A stretch of DNA of 64,000 bases from Anaeramoeba flamelloides (GCA_027625915.1 JANTQA010000038.1:690001-754000), one strand, 5' to 3'; shown: positions 50,790-62,935, counted from the first letter of the stretch. Numbers and translations: made by a program. The notes: generated from the letters alone by a model not told the origin.

Positions 50790-50845
50790 TAATACAACGT
50801 GAAGGTGAATCAATCAATGTTTTTTATTAATTGTTTTTTTCATTA

Positions 50846-51090
50846 TTTTTTTTTAGGTGTTTCAGTAATAAAAAATCCGTAATGCTCTTTTCAAAAATTT
50901 TGACTCACTTTTTTTTAGTTTTTGGTTTTAATTTTTTTATTTTTTTAAACATCAAGCTTTTATATATTTGGAATCATAAAAAAGTGAATTACAAATCAGA
51001 TTTAGTTATTGGTTTTTCTTGAATACTAAAGAATATATATATTCATTTTTTGTTTTTAGGTGAGTCACAATTTTTGAAATGGAGTTTAAT
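50846..51090. repeat. Dispersed repeat family K, copy 2
   Basis: Collinear with 22985-23280; ends GGTGAGTCACAATTTTTGAAATGGAG, while TCAAAAATTTTGACTCAC near the start is its inverse, so the element can fold back. Confidence 0.6.
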
Positions 51091-51541
51091 TTCAGAAATA
51101 AATACTCTTTTTTTAAAGCTTTTAAATATAATGGCAATTTTCTTTGGTCAATTCTTATTTTTCGTTTTTTTTTTTTTTTTTTTTGAAGAAAAAAAAGGAA
51201 TCTTTCAAATGAAAAATTTTTTAAAAATTCCAAAAACAGTTTGAAAATCAAATTTCCATTTTTAAATCTCTTCTACTGTTTGATTCTCTTTTGACTTTGT
51301 ATCGATTTTCCAAAAAAAAAAATTCAAAATTCAAAATCTTATCGCTTTAACTAACTTATCATCCACTCACTAAAGAAAATACCAATACTTATCTAAACCA
51401 AAATCACCGATTTTATAACCAAAACTGCTTTCTCTGAAAAAAAAAAAAAACGCAAAATAGTATACCCTACCCGATATAATGGTTCTCTAATTGAAAATTA
51501 ACACGAGATGTTTCCAAAGCCCGTTTTCACAAAATAAGGTA

Positions 51542-51738
51542 CAGTCAGTTTCACTTTAAAGGCACAAACTTTTAACGAAATTTAAGGCACAAAAAAATCT
51601 CAAATTAAGGCACAAAATTTGAAATTTTTTTCTTTACAATTTATTTTTACTAGAATTTGAATTTTGTGCCTTAATTTGAGATTTTTTTTGTGCCATAAAT
51701 TTCGTTGAAAGTTTGTGCCTTAAAAGTGAAACTGACTG
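51542..51738. mobile_element. Family-A palindromic MITE (197 bp)
   Basis: TA-flanked; arms nearly identical to the copy at 48726. Confidence 0.9.
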
Positions 51739-52897
51739 TAACATTGGAATATTTTTTATAAAAAATCTCCAAATCTTTCCCAGAGTTAGTGTTTTTTTTT
51801 ATCTGGGTTAAAATGTAAATTTTGAAAATTACAAAATCAACCATTTTCATAAATCATCAACAACACTAACATGTTCAAATTTCATTCAAAGTTCAAAATC
51901 GAAAATTACTGTAAAAGTTGCTTTCATTTTTTGGAAACGAATATTCATCATTTCCCAAAATTTTTTAACTAAAAATATCTTAATATCTATTTTTTTTTGA
52001 CTTTTGTGTGTGAAAGTTTTTTTTTGGGTTTGTGTGTGAATTGAAAAAGTTTTTTTGGAAAATAATACAATCAAATTGATTTGGAATTTAGACAAACGTG
52101 TACTTCCAATAATTCTTATTCTTTGTATGTTTTCAATTTCAGTTTATTTTTGAATTGATTTTAAAACCAAAATAGGATTACCATTAAGGGTAATTCAACA
52201 TGATACAATTGTTCTCGAATTATAATCATTCAGTTTTCCATGTTCGGAAATGTTCAAAATTAAATTAACAAATTGAAATTTCCAAAAAATAATTTCCCAA
52301 GCAGGCACTTTTGGCAACTTTTGGAAGGTTATAAGTAAATTCCTAGAAATTGTTGGTTTGTTGTTTTAAAAAAATTTTTTTTTTTTTTTTTTTGAGAAAG
52401 CAACTTCTTCAGAAATTTGAACATGTTTGTGTTGTTTGAGATTTTTGGTAACAGTTGTTTTTTTTTGTTTGTTTTTTTGGATTTTAAAATTTACTTCTTT
52501 GGAAAGAGAAGAAAGTTGTTGTGTCATTTGAAATGAACGAACTCAAGCCCATTCCAAATTTAAATTTTGAAATTATGAAAATTTAAAACTTAAATTAAAA
52601 AGCATACCTTAAAATTAGGAAATATTAGATTTTGAGGATTCCACAAAATTAAACGGAAATCAAAAAGTTTTCAAATAATTGAGTTTTTAAAAACAAAAAT
52701 TAAAATTAGAAAAAAAGATCAAATTTGAGAAAATTCAACTGGTTTAATTGTTTCAACCAAACCAAATTTTGAATTTTGGCCAAGAAATTGATTGCGAAAT
52801 AGAAATTATTACAAAAAAAAAAAAACAAAAAAAAGAAATTGAATAAAAAAAAAAATAAAAAAAAAATTGAGAAAGACAAGGAAAGCGAAATTTTAAA

Positions 52898-53542
52898 TTA
52901 TTTTTGAAAGGAAGCGATGCTTGTGAGTTTTTGAACAAGGTGTGCGTCTCTGTCCATAATGGTCACTCTTTTCCCGTGGATTGCGCACAAATTCATGTCA
53001 CTCAAGAAGTCGATTATGAATTTTTCTGTTGCTTCTTGGAGGCAAAGGATTGCGTTTTTTTGCCATCTGAGCTCGTTGTGCTCGCGGGTAAAGCAGTCTC
53101 TGGCGATGGATCGGACACAGCGCGCAAAGGGGAGCTTTCTCATGAGCATGTGTGTGGTTTTTTGCAATTCCACGATTTCCTTGATCGCCCTTCGCCCCGG
53201 GCGATACTTCTTTCCGCTTTGCCTTTTCTGGACAATTTGTGACAGGGGGAGCCGTTTTTTCCCGCTGTAAGGAGACTTCATTCCCTTGAGCCCCTTTCTC
53301 CCCTTTAAGCCCTTAAGACCCTTCAGGCCCTTCCCGCCTTTCAAGCTCTTTTTCCCCTTTTGAGACTTTTTGGTTCTCCCTTTCCCTTTCGACCTGCCCT
53401 TCCCTTTCGTTCTTCGGCTCTTTTTTGAAGGCAAGCTTGATTTCTTGGTGCTCGTCGAAGACGAACTGGAAGTAAGCGTTGTTGACTCGGTGGAACTTTC
53501 AGAACTCGAAGTTCTTTTTTTTTTTTGTTTGTCTCTTGTCAT
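52898..53542 (-). CDS. CENP-A-like (centromeric) histone H3 variant
   Basis: 214 residues, single exon. The histone-fold part (~112-214) is plainly H3: YRPGRRAIKEI (alpha-N), LMRKLPFARCVRSIARD (alpha-1), ILCLQEATEKFIIDFLSDMNLCAIH (alpha-2), KRVTIMDRDAHLV (alpha-3). Two CENP-A hallmarks are visible: loop 1 is longer than in canonical H3 (CFTREHNELRWQ against FKTDLRFQ) and Trp replaces the usual Phe (Trp160). The N-tail is long and not H3-like: a Ser/Thr stretch (~11-40), a Lys/Gly-rich stretch, then KGLKGLKGLKGRKGLKGMK (~71-89). The usual ARTKQTARKS start is absent. Centromere-specific H3 would replace H3 in centromeric nucleosomes; location is inferred. GC is higher than in its flanks. No other histone gene is nearby. 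Confidence 0.9.
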   Translation of the reverse strand: MTRDKQKKKRTSSSESSTESTTLTSSSSSTSTKKSSLPSKKSRRTKGKGRSKGKGRTKKSQKGKKSLKGGKGLKGLKGLKGRKGLKGMKSPYSGKKRLPLSQIVQKRQSGKKYRPGRRAIKEIVELQKTTHMLMRKLPFARCVRSIARDCFTREHNELRWQKNAILCLQEATEKFIIDFLSDMNLCAIHGKRVTIMDRDAHLVQKLTSIASFQK

Positions 53543-54032
53543 TTCGGACTTTGGATCTTCTTTGAAATTGGATTATTGTAGGCTTTTATGGAAACACTTT
53601 GGAAATTCGAAATTGAGATGGAACTGATTAAAGTGCAAAAAATTGGTTTGAAAATTTTTTAAAAAAATAAATTACATAATTCAAGGATTGTTTTCTTTTA
53701 AAAAACGATCACACTTTTTTTGAAATGAAGATAAACAACCATACTTTTTCGAAACCTCGGGGATAATTGAATTTTGGAGCAATCTGTCGGCAACAATTTG
53801 ATTGAATTGAGAAAATAAAAGGAAAATTAATTTAATTTTCAGTCAAGTTCATACTTGTAATTTCAAACACATCACTCTTCACAGAGAGGATATTTTTTTT
53901 GTGATTAAAAATATTTAGATCAGTAATCATTCTCAAGAGTGGTAAGAAGAATTGGTGTGTTTGTTATTCGATAAAGTGCATTTTGGTTTTTAACTTGTCG
54001 CAGAAATTTCTTGTTTTAGAAATCCAAAAATA

Positions 54033-54194
54033 CTGGTATTTGGATAATAAAAGGGATAATTTTTAAAAACCGAATGAATATTTTTCAAAATAGAAAAGAG
54101 TTTTCAAAGAAATGCGTTGTTATTTGTGACTCTACTTTTAAAAGAAGAAATTGAAGATAAAGTGAAAATTTAACCCGTTTATAATTCGAATACT
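54033..54194. mobile_element. CTGGTATT-end MITE, diverged copy
   Basis: Starts CTGGTATTTGGATAATAAAAGGG after TA; near the other end AAAGTGAAAATTTAACCCG and TTCGAATACTC are diverged inverted counterparts. Related to 38273-38435. Confidence 0.55.
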
Positions 54195-54451
54195 CTGATT
54201 TTCCAAACAAAAAATGAAGATTTTTAGTTTACATTCCAAAATATTTATCAAAGTAAATAAGCTGTAGAAAAGTCAAAGATCTTTACAACATCTTCAAGAA
54301 ATGATCTTTTTAAACAATAAATTGTCTCATCTTTCGTTAACTCGTTAACATAATTTTTACAGTTTTACTTTGATTGTAGCAATAATAATTAAGATTCATT
54401 TTGGAAATTCAAATAAAAATTTTCATTTATACATTTTAAAATAACAGTATA

Positions 54452-54909
54452 ACTGTTGAGAGAAAAATGTTGGACACAGAAAAATGGTTGGACACCATTT
54501 TTAATTGGGAACATTACTGAAAATGATTTTTAATTTCAATCGTTTGTGAAATAACTAAAGAAAATAACAATAGTCTACTTATTAGAATAACTATTAATGT
54601 TATTCTACTTTTTCAAAACCTTATCTCTTATAATCTAAATCAAGTTTAAAATTTACCATTTTCAGAATTAATAGTAACCTTTCCTAAAACCTGGATTTTT
54701 GTTAAAATAGCATGATCTACTTTAGTTATCAACCATTCAAATGAATATTCTATACACACCACATGTTAGTGAACTTGTAACACCCCAAACCTGGATTTAT
54801 ATAAAATTCGCCTAGTTAACAAACGAATTGATTTTCAATTTTTCTATTGTTCCCAATTAAAAATGGTGTCCAACCATTTTTCTCTGTCCAACATTTTTCT
54901 CTCAACGGT
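54452..54909. mobile_element. TA-flanked foldback with ~60-bp terminal inverted repeats
   Basis: Starts ACTGTTGAGAGAAAAATGTT and ends AACATTTTTCTCTCAACGGT; inner arm blocks include GGTTGGACACCATTTTTAAT. TA at 54450-54451 and 54910-54911. The central ~330 bp have no recognisable gene. Confidence 0.8.
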
Positions 54910-55076
54910 TAGTCTCTTTTATTTTTAATTTTTGACCAATTTCTAAATAAGGATTTTTTATCTCGAAATATGTAAAATTTTAAAAATAAACAACGTTTTG
55001 AAACCTAAGTTATTAGAAAAAAAATTATTTCAATCTCTATTAAATTTAGTAAAATAAATTTAATAGAGATTAGTCC
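54910..55076. mobile_element. TTAA-flanked MITE (family B), 5'-truncated copy
   Basis: The right end TTTAATAGAGATTAGTCCC plus TTAA (55077-55080) is intact. The left end starts at TAGTCTC directly against the foldback at 54452-54909, lacking the first GGGAC. Confidence 0.7.
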
Positions 55077-55619
55077 CTTAAGTTAATTTCATCTGAATAG
55101 AAATTATTTTGAATATTTTATTTAACTAAAATTTGAATTTTAAATCTATTAGTCAAATTTTCAAGTTTTTCAAAATCAAAAGCTATTTTTGACAAACAAA
55201 AAAATAAATTTTCAAAGAGAGACAAGACAAATAATCTTCAAACCATCAAATTTAACAACAACTCTAACAACCCACTTCTAAAAATATGGTTTAGTTTTTA
55301 ATATTTCAAAGATGAGAGGAATTATTACTTAATGAAGAAACATAAAAATTGAAATTAAAATTATAACTTTCTTTGACTTTAAAAAAGACCCTACTTTACT
55401 TATCAATTCATTAAAAAGAAGATATTTTTGTTTTGAGATGAATGATTGGGTGCGTTTCAAATTTTAATCCAAACAGAGGGAAAATGAGTTAAAAACTTAA
55501 AATTGAGATAGATCCATTAATTATTTGAATTTAGATTACCAAAAATAATATAACTTTTTTGATTTGAAATCTTTCCTACATGATAAATAAGATTAAAAAA
55601 CTCTAAATAAATTTATCAT

Positions 55620-57145
55620 TTCAGGAAGTGCTGTGAAATGCCATAGAGCACAGTATATTTTCATAGAGTGTCGAAGTTTTCTTTAAGTTTTCTGTGTAAA
55701 ATTGTAAGTTTCCTAGGTTTTTTTTGAGCTTTTATATTTGATTTGTGAAGTTTTCTAGGTTTTTTTGAGGTTTTCTATTTTATTTGTGAAGTTTTCTAGG
55801 TTTTTTTGAGGTTTTTTATTTTATCTGGTAAAGTGTTCTAGGTTTTTTTTTTTTTTAGAAATAAACAGAAAATTTATTAAAAATTTCCGTTTATTTTTAA
55901 AGTAAAAAAAACCTAATGAAAATCTATTGATTTCACAAATAAATAGAAAACTCGAAAAAAAACTAATGAAAATCTATTGATTTTTCAAATAAACAGAAAA
56001 TTCAAGAAAACCCAACCGAGCTTTTCCACAATTCAAAAGAATAGAGTTAACATCTTATATTTTACTCGATTCTTTTGAATTACGGAAAAGCAGACATTTT
56101 TTTTTTTAATTTTTGAAATTTAAATGAAAATTTTTGGAATTTTTCGTTTTATTTCTATTGAATTAAAAAAAAACAAAAACATCTTTTTTCTTGAGGTTTT
56201 CTGTTTGATCTTTAAAACTATTGATTTTCCAAAAAAAAAACAGAAACTCAAGATTAGCTAACCATTATTTTTTAAAATTTTAGAAATTAAAACGAAATTT
56301 TATTGAATTTTCGGTTTATTTCTCAAATTTTAAAAAATCAAAACGGAAGTGCCGTCAAATGTTTAAGAGTATCATAAAGTGCCCATACTTTTCACAATTC
56401 AAACAAATCTAACTAAATATATGATTGTTTTCTATTCTTTTATATTCTAGAAAACTTAAGAAAAGTGTCCATCAAGTGTTGTGGAGTAACGTAGAGTGCC
56501 TAGCTTTTCTAGAATTTTTAAAAATAGAGAAAAAAGTAAGATTTTACTCAATTCTTTTAAAATTCTGGAAAAGTTATCCGTATTTTTTTTAACTTTATAA
56601 ATTAAACGAAAATTTATGAATTTACTTTTTTATCTCTTAAATTAAAAAAAATTACTGGCACTTTTCTTGTGATTTTCAGTTTTATTTGTAAAGTGTTCTA
56701 GGTTTTTTTTTGAGGGTTTCTATTTTATTTGTTTACATTAGGTTTTTTTTGGGTTTTCTATTTATTTAGAAAATCTTTAGATCTTCGTTAGGTTTTTTTT
56801 ACTTTTCGAAATAAACCAAAATTTATTAAAATTTTATGTTTATTTCAAAATTTAAAAATAAACTAATACACTTCACATATAAAAATAGAAAACTTCAAAA
56901 AAACCTATAACACTTCACAAATAAATAGAAAACTCAGAAAAACCTAATGTAAAATCTATTGGTTTTGCTAATCAAACAGAAAACCCAAAAAAAACCGAAC
57001 GAAAATCTATTGATTTTCCAATCAAACAGAAAATTTTTGAAAACTTAATGGCATTTTTCCCAAATTTTTAAGAATAAAGTAAAATCTTACATTTTACTCA
57101 ATTCTTTTGAATTCTTGAAAAGTTAGCGTTTTTTTTTTTTTTTTG
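55620..57145. repeat. Hairpin-array repeat cluster 8 (largest)
   Basis: Starts AGTGCTGTGAAATGCCATAG, a diverged decamer end, and has further decamer-like starts near 56347 (AAGTGCCGTCAAATG) and 56466 (GTGTCCATCAAGTGTTGTGG), suggesting two or three elements nested or in tandem. It carries at least eight palindromic modules of the shared types. Confidence 0.75.
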
Positions 57146-57953
57146 AAATAAACCGGTAAATAAAGAAAAAAAAATTATTGTATATCTCAATTTTTAAAAT
57201 ACCTAAAGGTAAACAAGGAGTAATTTTTTTGAAAAAACTCTTTCCTGAATAAAAAATGATAATATTAATACAACTTTTGATACAAAAATTCTAAAAATTC
57301 TGATAATTTTAACAAATTATATCACCTTTACAACTCATTTCTCCTTAACACGTATTGTTTGTGTTTGAAAGCTTGAAAGCTTGATATTAAGTACCAGATT
57401 TTTAGTAGTGGGGCGCCATCTGTAAATTGTTTCCGCGCAAACTTATACGATCAATTTGGAATTTCATTAATTCCTCAAATATTTTTAAAAAAATATTTAG
57501 AATTAAAGTCCATTTTTTTGATTTTCGAAATTAAATAGTGGCAGAAAACATACATAAAAAAATAAAAAAAATTTTCTCTATTTTTTCAGATCAATTTTTT
57601 TTTTTCTACAAAAGAGGTTTCTTCATTATTTCTTTTCGAGTTCTTATTTTTTTGATTTTTTTATTTGTGAAATTTGATTTATATACTTTTTTTAATACAA
57701 GACTTATTTTGTAATGACAGTTCTGATACTTTTTTTTGAAATTTTTTTAAAAAAATTACAATCTCAAGTAACAATGTTGAACTAAAAATATTTTTAAGTA
57801 ATTGGCTAAATTAACTCCCACTTGCCAAAACTTGTAACCCAACGAGGAGATTAAGAATCCAATTAAAGGATTTCAAGATATAAGATCTTTTTTTTTTTTT
57901 TTTTGATAATTAACACTAAACTCGAAAATAAATTAATAATTTCATTAGAGTTA

Positions 57954-58151
57954 CAGTCAGTTCCACTTTTAAGGCACAAACTTTCAACGAAATTTAAGGC
58001 ACAAAAAAATCTCAAATTAAGGCACAAAATTTGGAATTTTTTTTTTTTACTATTTATTTTTACTAGAAATTGAATTTTGTGCTTTAATTTGAGATTTTTT
58101 TTGTGCCTTAAATTTCGTTGATAGTTTGTGCCTTAAAAGTGAAACTGACTG
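57954..58151. mobile_element. Family-A palindromic MITE (198 bp), outside the cluster
   Basis: TA-flanked, arms intact (left has CAGTCAGTTCCACTTTTAAG). Low divergence from the 46-52 kb copies suggests similar age. Confidence 0.9.
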
Positions 58152-58994
58152 TACTTAAACACCATTTTTCTGATTGATCTTTTTTTTTATTCTTTTCAAA
58201 TTTTTTTAAGAAATTAATTAACAAAATATCTTAGAAAACTCCAATTCTGATTATTAATATTATTTGAATAAATCAATTTTTATTGGAAAGGGATTTTCTT
58301 ACTGGTATTTGTCTCATAAATTCGAAAAGTGGGGTAATTACTGAGTGAAACAATAAAATTAAATCTGTTGCAATATATTATAATCAATAGAATTGATGAA
58401 AAGTTAATTATGCTCTAGGGTATTAATTACAAAAATATGGATTATACAGAAATATTACATTTACAGATGAAATAAATTAAATAATATTACACTTTAGTAA
58501 ATGTCAAATCCATGATTTGTCTGACCCTTGTCTTAAAAGATTTGTTGAAAATGATCAGTTTCAAAAAAAAAATCTTTATTATTTGAAGATTTATAAAGAA
58601 AATATGTGTTATTATGAAAAAAATATTTCTAAAATATCTACAAAAAATCCAAAATTGAGATTTTAAACTTAGTTAAAGTCTTGTTTTTGAAATTTATTTT
58701 GGAAATAATTCATAAAATTTGAGTGAAGATTATACACATTTAATCAAGTTTAATAAATTAGACACAAATTTAATTTTTGGAATTTGCATTTACTTTCTAG
58801 GAAGTTAATTTTTAACGAAAACACTGATAATTTCGTGATTTGTTATTGTATTAGTCTTTAGATCAATGTTCTTTTTACAAAACCATTCTTTTCTTTTCTT
58901 TTTTCAATTTTTTTAGGGGTAGAGTATTAATACTTTTCTCTGAACTAAATAGGATTCTTAAGGGTTTCAAAGTTATTTAAAATTAAATTTTCTT

Positions 58995-60380
58995 GTTTTT
59001 TAAGCGATTTGCCTCAACCAAGTAGAGGTATAAGATTCAAGTGTGTTGTTATTGTGCATAAATTACAATAGTCTGGCATTTTTCAAATGTCTCTGAAAAA
59101 ATCATTAATAAAGTAGTACTTTTTGCTGATCTTCATCAATTAAAAAAGATCCACGTATTAGTAAAAACCCCAGTAAATTCAGATTAAAATCTGCATTTCG
59201 CCATAAATTTAAAGATTGAATCATCAATCTTGTAAATTTAAAGTTGAAAAATAACTTTCCAAAATTTATCAAAATATATAGATTATTTGCTCCAAAATTC
59301 AATTTTTTTCAAAAATTTCATAATTAACTCCAAGATTCTTTAGATCAATTATTTCTGAAATATTCGAAATATAATTATGTTACTATTAAATTTATAAGAA
59401 GAAATCAAAACTAATCATTCTTTGTATTTTTAGTTTGATTATTATTGAGTTAATCCTTGATATGTCTATAAACAAAAAATAGTTAATTTCAGAAGTTCGA
59501 AATATGAATTATTAAATATTGGAATTCTATTATTTGGGTTTTAATTGTCTATTTTAAAAAGAAATTTTAAAAAAATAATTTCTAATGAAAATTTTAAATT
59601 GTGATACTTGGTAAAAAATATAATAATTTATTGTTCAATAATTTTGATAATAAACTCCATTTCACACAGAGGGACACAACCACTAGCCAAATTCACTTTT
59701 TTAAGAATAACCCAAAATATTATTGTTTAGAAACAAGAGTAACGATAAACTTCCTATTATTGTTGAAATTCATCAAATGAATACTCAAACAAACCATAAA
59801 TTTCAAAAAAAAAATGTTAAAATAATAGTTATTGGCCACCTTCATTGGAACATCTTTTGAAAAAATCCTCACTTTCCAAATAAAATTAAAATTTTTGACA
59901 ATATGATTTTTTAATTTTCAATGGGTGAAAATTTCTGAAAAATACGAAGATTCAATTTTCTTTATGTTAATTTGGAGTTTCATGGGATTTTTTTCTTAAA
60001 ATTTGACTTTAAAAATGAAAATAAAAGAACAAAAAAAAAACAAAAAAGTATCAAAAAAAAAAAAAGAAGAAAAAAAAAGAAAAAAAAAAGAAGAAAAAAC
60101 ATAAGAAAAACAATTCGTAAAAGAACAAAAAAAAACTAAAAAATTTATAAAATTTGAAAAAATGATTTTGTAGTAAAAATTGAAAATTTATTTTGAGAAA
60201 AATAATAAATAAAACTCCTAGAAAATGTTCTATTTCTTCAAAAAAATCTGGATAACCTTTGACTCAAAAGGAGTTTGGTTTTTTTAGGGTAGATAAATCA
60301 TTTAATACCCAATTATAATATAGATTAATTATAGAGGAATCCAGGGCGATACTAATCCTTTAATCTCAATTTTTTTATTT
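58995..60380. repeat. Dispersed repeat family E, copy 4 (longest)
   Basis: Its left part matches 9080-9850, its right part matches 640-1300, and its last block (ATAGAGGAATCCAGGGCGATACTAATCC) matches 10005-10040, showing that the separate copies are fragments of one element of at least 1.3 kb. Confidence 0.6.
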
Positions 60381-62261
60381 AGTGTGAGGGGTTAACCTTT
60401 TTTTTTTTGATTTTTTTTTTTTAGTTATTTAATCTGTTTAGTTAGATCGGAAAATATTTTCAATTTTATTACTTTTAATTAAAAAATCTTGTAAATTTTT
60501 TCCTCTTAGGTTCAATTTAACCGTGTATACTGAAATAGAAAATCTTCTTTAGGATCCCTTTTGGAATTATCATAATCGTTAGTAAAAGAACAATTTTTTT
60601 AAAACCAGTGTCATCTTTAAGGCACATACACAAAAAAATGTAAATTCATAAATTCGGATTCAACAAATAGAAAAAATGTAAATTGGATTACCCAAAAACA
60701 TGCTAAAATTCATAATTTTTAAGAATTACATTTTGTTCATAACTTGTGTCCCAAAGTTGTACTTTGTATTTTCTTTCTTCTTCCCTATTGATCAAGAAAT
60801 TTTTTATTTCCACTTCAATCTTGAAATTTAGATTAAAAGAGTGAGTTTTCAAAATTATCTGATAAAGAAATTTCTAATATAATTTATAAATTGTTTTGAT
60901 AATTTTCATGGGTTATACACATCTTCAAAAAATAGAACACAAAAGTTCCCAAAAGTGTTTGTTATGTTGCTCAATAATATTTATTCAAAAATTTTAAACA
61001 ATACATCATCAAACTTTCACTCCTCCCTTCTATTTATATGGATATCTGGAATTCCAATAAAAATTAAAGTAATCAGTATTATTTTTGACAAAGATCCATT
61101 TAAACTTTAGTTACAAACTTCTTTTCTCAACTTTTGAGAAATTGTTTTTATTTTTAAAAAAATTATTTTTTTTATTTAATTTTCAGTAATATAAATTCTA
61201 ATTTTTTAAATATGTCTCAAGTAAAAAAGATCTAAGTATTTCTAATTAATCTTTTATTTTACAAACAAAATGAAAATTTTGACAACTATATTTTATTTTT
61301 ATTGAATCTTGAAGTAATTTCTTCTTGTTTGTATTATCAAATAAAATTGAAAAACTAATCTCTCAATGTGAAAAAATAAAGTGAAGTAAAAAAAGTGGTT
61401 ATTTTTTTTTTGTTTGAAATTAGGAAATTTTAATGAAATTGTTTAGGATTATAAAAAATGATCAAATTAGCTAATATTTTGAAGATTATTCAAAATGGGG
61501 ACTAAAATCTTTTAATAAGAAAGTTGACGAATAAACTGGTTTTTATTTATATATTGACAAGATCTTTCAATTGTCAGTCTTTTAAATGAAATTCTTTATT
61601 TTTGATTGTACAGGGTATAATAAATAAGTAAAAAATATATTTTTTGGGTAAATCTGATATTTTAGTCCATGAAGACTTCTAGAAATAATAGTTCATTATG
61701 AATAAGAATTATTTTAAGGGTATTTAGATTAAAAATAATTTTATTAAAATAAATTAATTATAAAAATGACTTATTTTGGGTTGTAATTTTAACCATTTTA
61801 ATTATTAATAGAAACTGATAAACCAATTTATAAAGCTATATTAAAAATCAAAGTTAAAGATAAAATATCCAAAGCTTATAGATATAATTTTTAAATTGTT
61901 AAACTTATAAAAACTAATTTTAAAAATAACATTTAAAAAACAAAGATATATCGTTTGTTAGAATTATTCTTTCTCAAATGATTCAAGATTTAAAATATTT
62001 AGTGATTATTTTTATCAAGATCTATTGAAAAAAGTTGTTGTGATTTAATTGAGTTTACTAAAATTAAACTATACTTTCTTAATTTTGCCTCATCCCAGAT
62101 AATAAAATGAATATTTAGTAGTGAAAGCAATACCAGAAATGATTAAAATCCAAATAAGATTCTTTATTACAAATATTTAGGAAAAGTGTTGTGTAATTTC
62201 AAATATCCACAATGAAACCCGTATTTTTTTAAGAATCAAACTTTTAAAATTAGATCCCACC

Positions 62262-62590
62262 AATTTATAAGAATGATGATTCATGAAATTACACTTTAAC
62301 AAAAAACTATTCAATTAATCAAAATACAAGAATAAAAATTATCATTTTCCAAACTCTATATAAACCTCTATAAACCACAATTGTTTTTCAAAAAAAGTTG
62401 ATCTACTTATTATATCAAACAATTAATTGAGTATTATATAGACTATTCGACTTTAATGAACTTTGGGTTTGTTTATTACTAGACTCATAAAAAAATTGGT
62501 TATTTATAGAAAGGGTTTGATTTTAAATATTTGCCATTACACAAAATTTTTCTTAAATATTCACAATTTAAAATCTTGTTCGGGTTTTAA
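62262..62590. repeat. Dispersed repeat family N, copy 2
   Basis: Direct match to 37905-38240 (see that entry). Confidence 0.65.
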
Positions 62591-62929
62591 TCATATTCTA
62601 TATTCCAATCACCAATCTATATTCTTATGTATTCTAGAATAATTAAATACTAAATAATCTTATTAATTCACTTTTTAAATAATTCCAAATATATAAAAAC
62701 CCCATATTTTTAAAAACTTTTAAAAAAATAAAACCAAAAACCAAAACAAAGGTGAGTTACAATTTTTGAAATGAGCATTTCGAATTTTTTAATATTTAAT
62801 TTTCACTGAAGAAAAGAGTGAACAACAAGATTTTTTACGAATAATTAAATTCATTTTAAAAGACATTATTTAGTCTCAATTTTGATAGTGATTATTTGTT
62901 TTTTCGAAGATCTCTTTTTTTTTTCTACT

Positions 62930-62935
62930 TGATCT

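Larger units (their letters stand above)
49268..50830 (+). pseudogene. Tc1/mariner-type transposase, dead, split by two MITEs
   Basis: Cut-and-paste DNA transposase. Seen: N-terminal helix-turn-helix (QRYSTRQIAEYLNISQRQVV, 49268-49471), then a frame change; a central part with FSDESRF (first catalytic Asp at 49729); a WGAFSHD block near 49968; QQDGARPHTS (second Asp at 50321); and PPNSPDLNPIE (Glu at 50437) in the usual DDE order. It ends MKKRIELV...IQREGESINVFY, stop 50828-50830. Family-A MITEs interrupt it at 50004-50201 and 50593-50789, both at TA; in each case the transposase reading continues across the insertion once the MITE and one TA are ignored. At least two other frame breaks and an expanded A-tract after TSK show it was dead or dying. 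Element ends were not found. Confidence 0.88.
50831..52897. other. Gene-free interval
   Basis: Holds family-K repeat copy 2 (50846-51090), a family-A MITE (51542-51738) and A/T homopolymers. 51740-52897 shows nothing else. Confidence 0.55.

Noticed and set aside
52904-53627. Three + strand open frames (80-112 codons) opposite the histone
   Set aside because: Antisense shadows of the GC-richer CENP-A-like gene.
57410-57450. GC-richer GTGGGGCGCCATCTG segment as a structured RNA
   Set aside because: No pairing or box motifs found around it.
60608-60770. CTTTAAGGCACATACAC and a distant ACTTGTGTCCCAAAG as another family-A MITE
   Set aside because: Only a short motif agrees; ends and arm pairing are missing.
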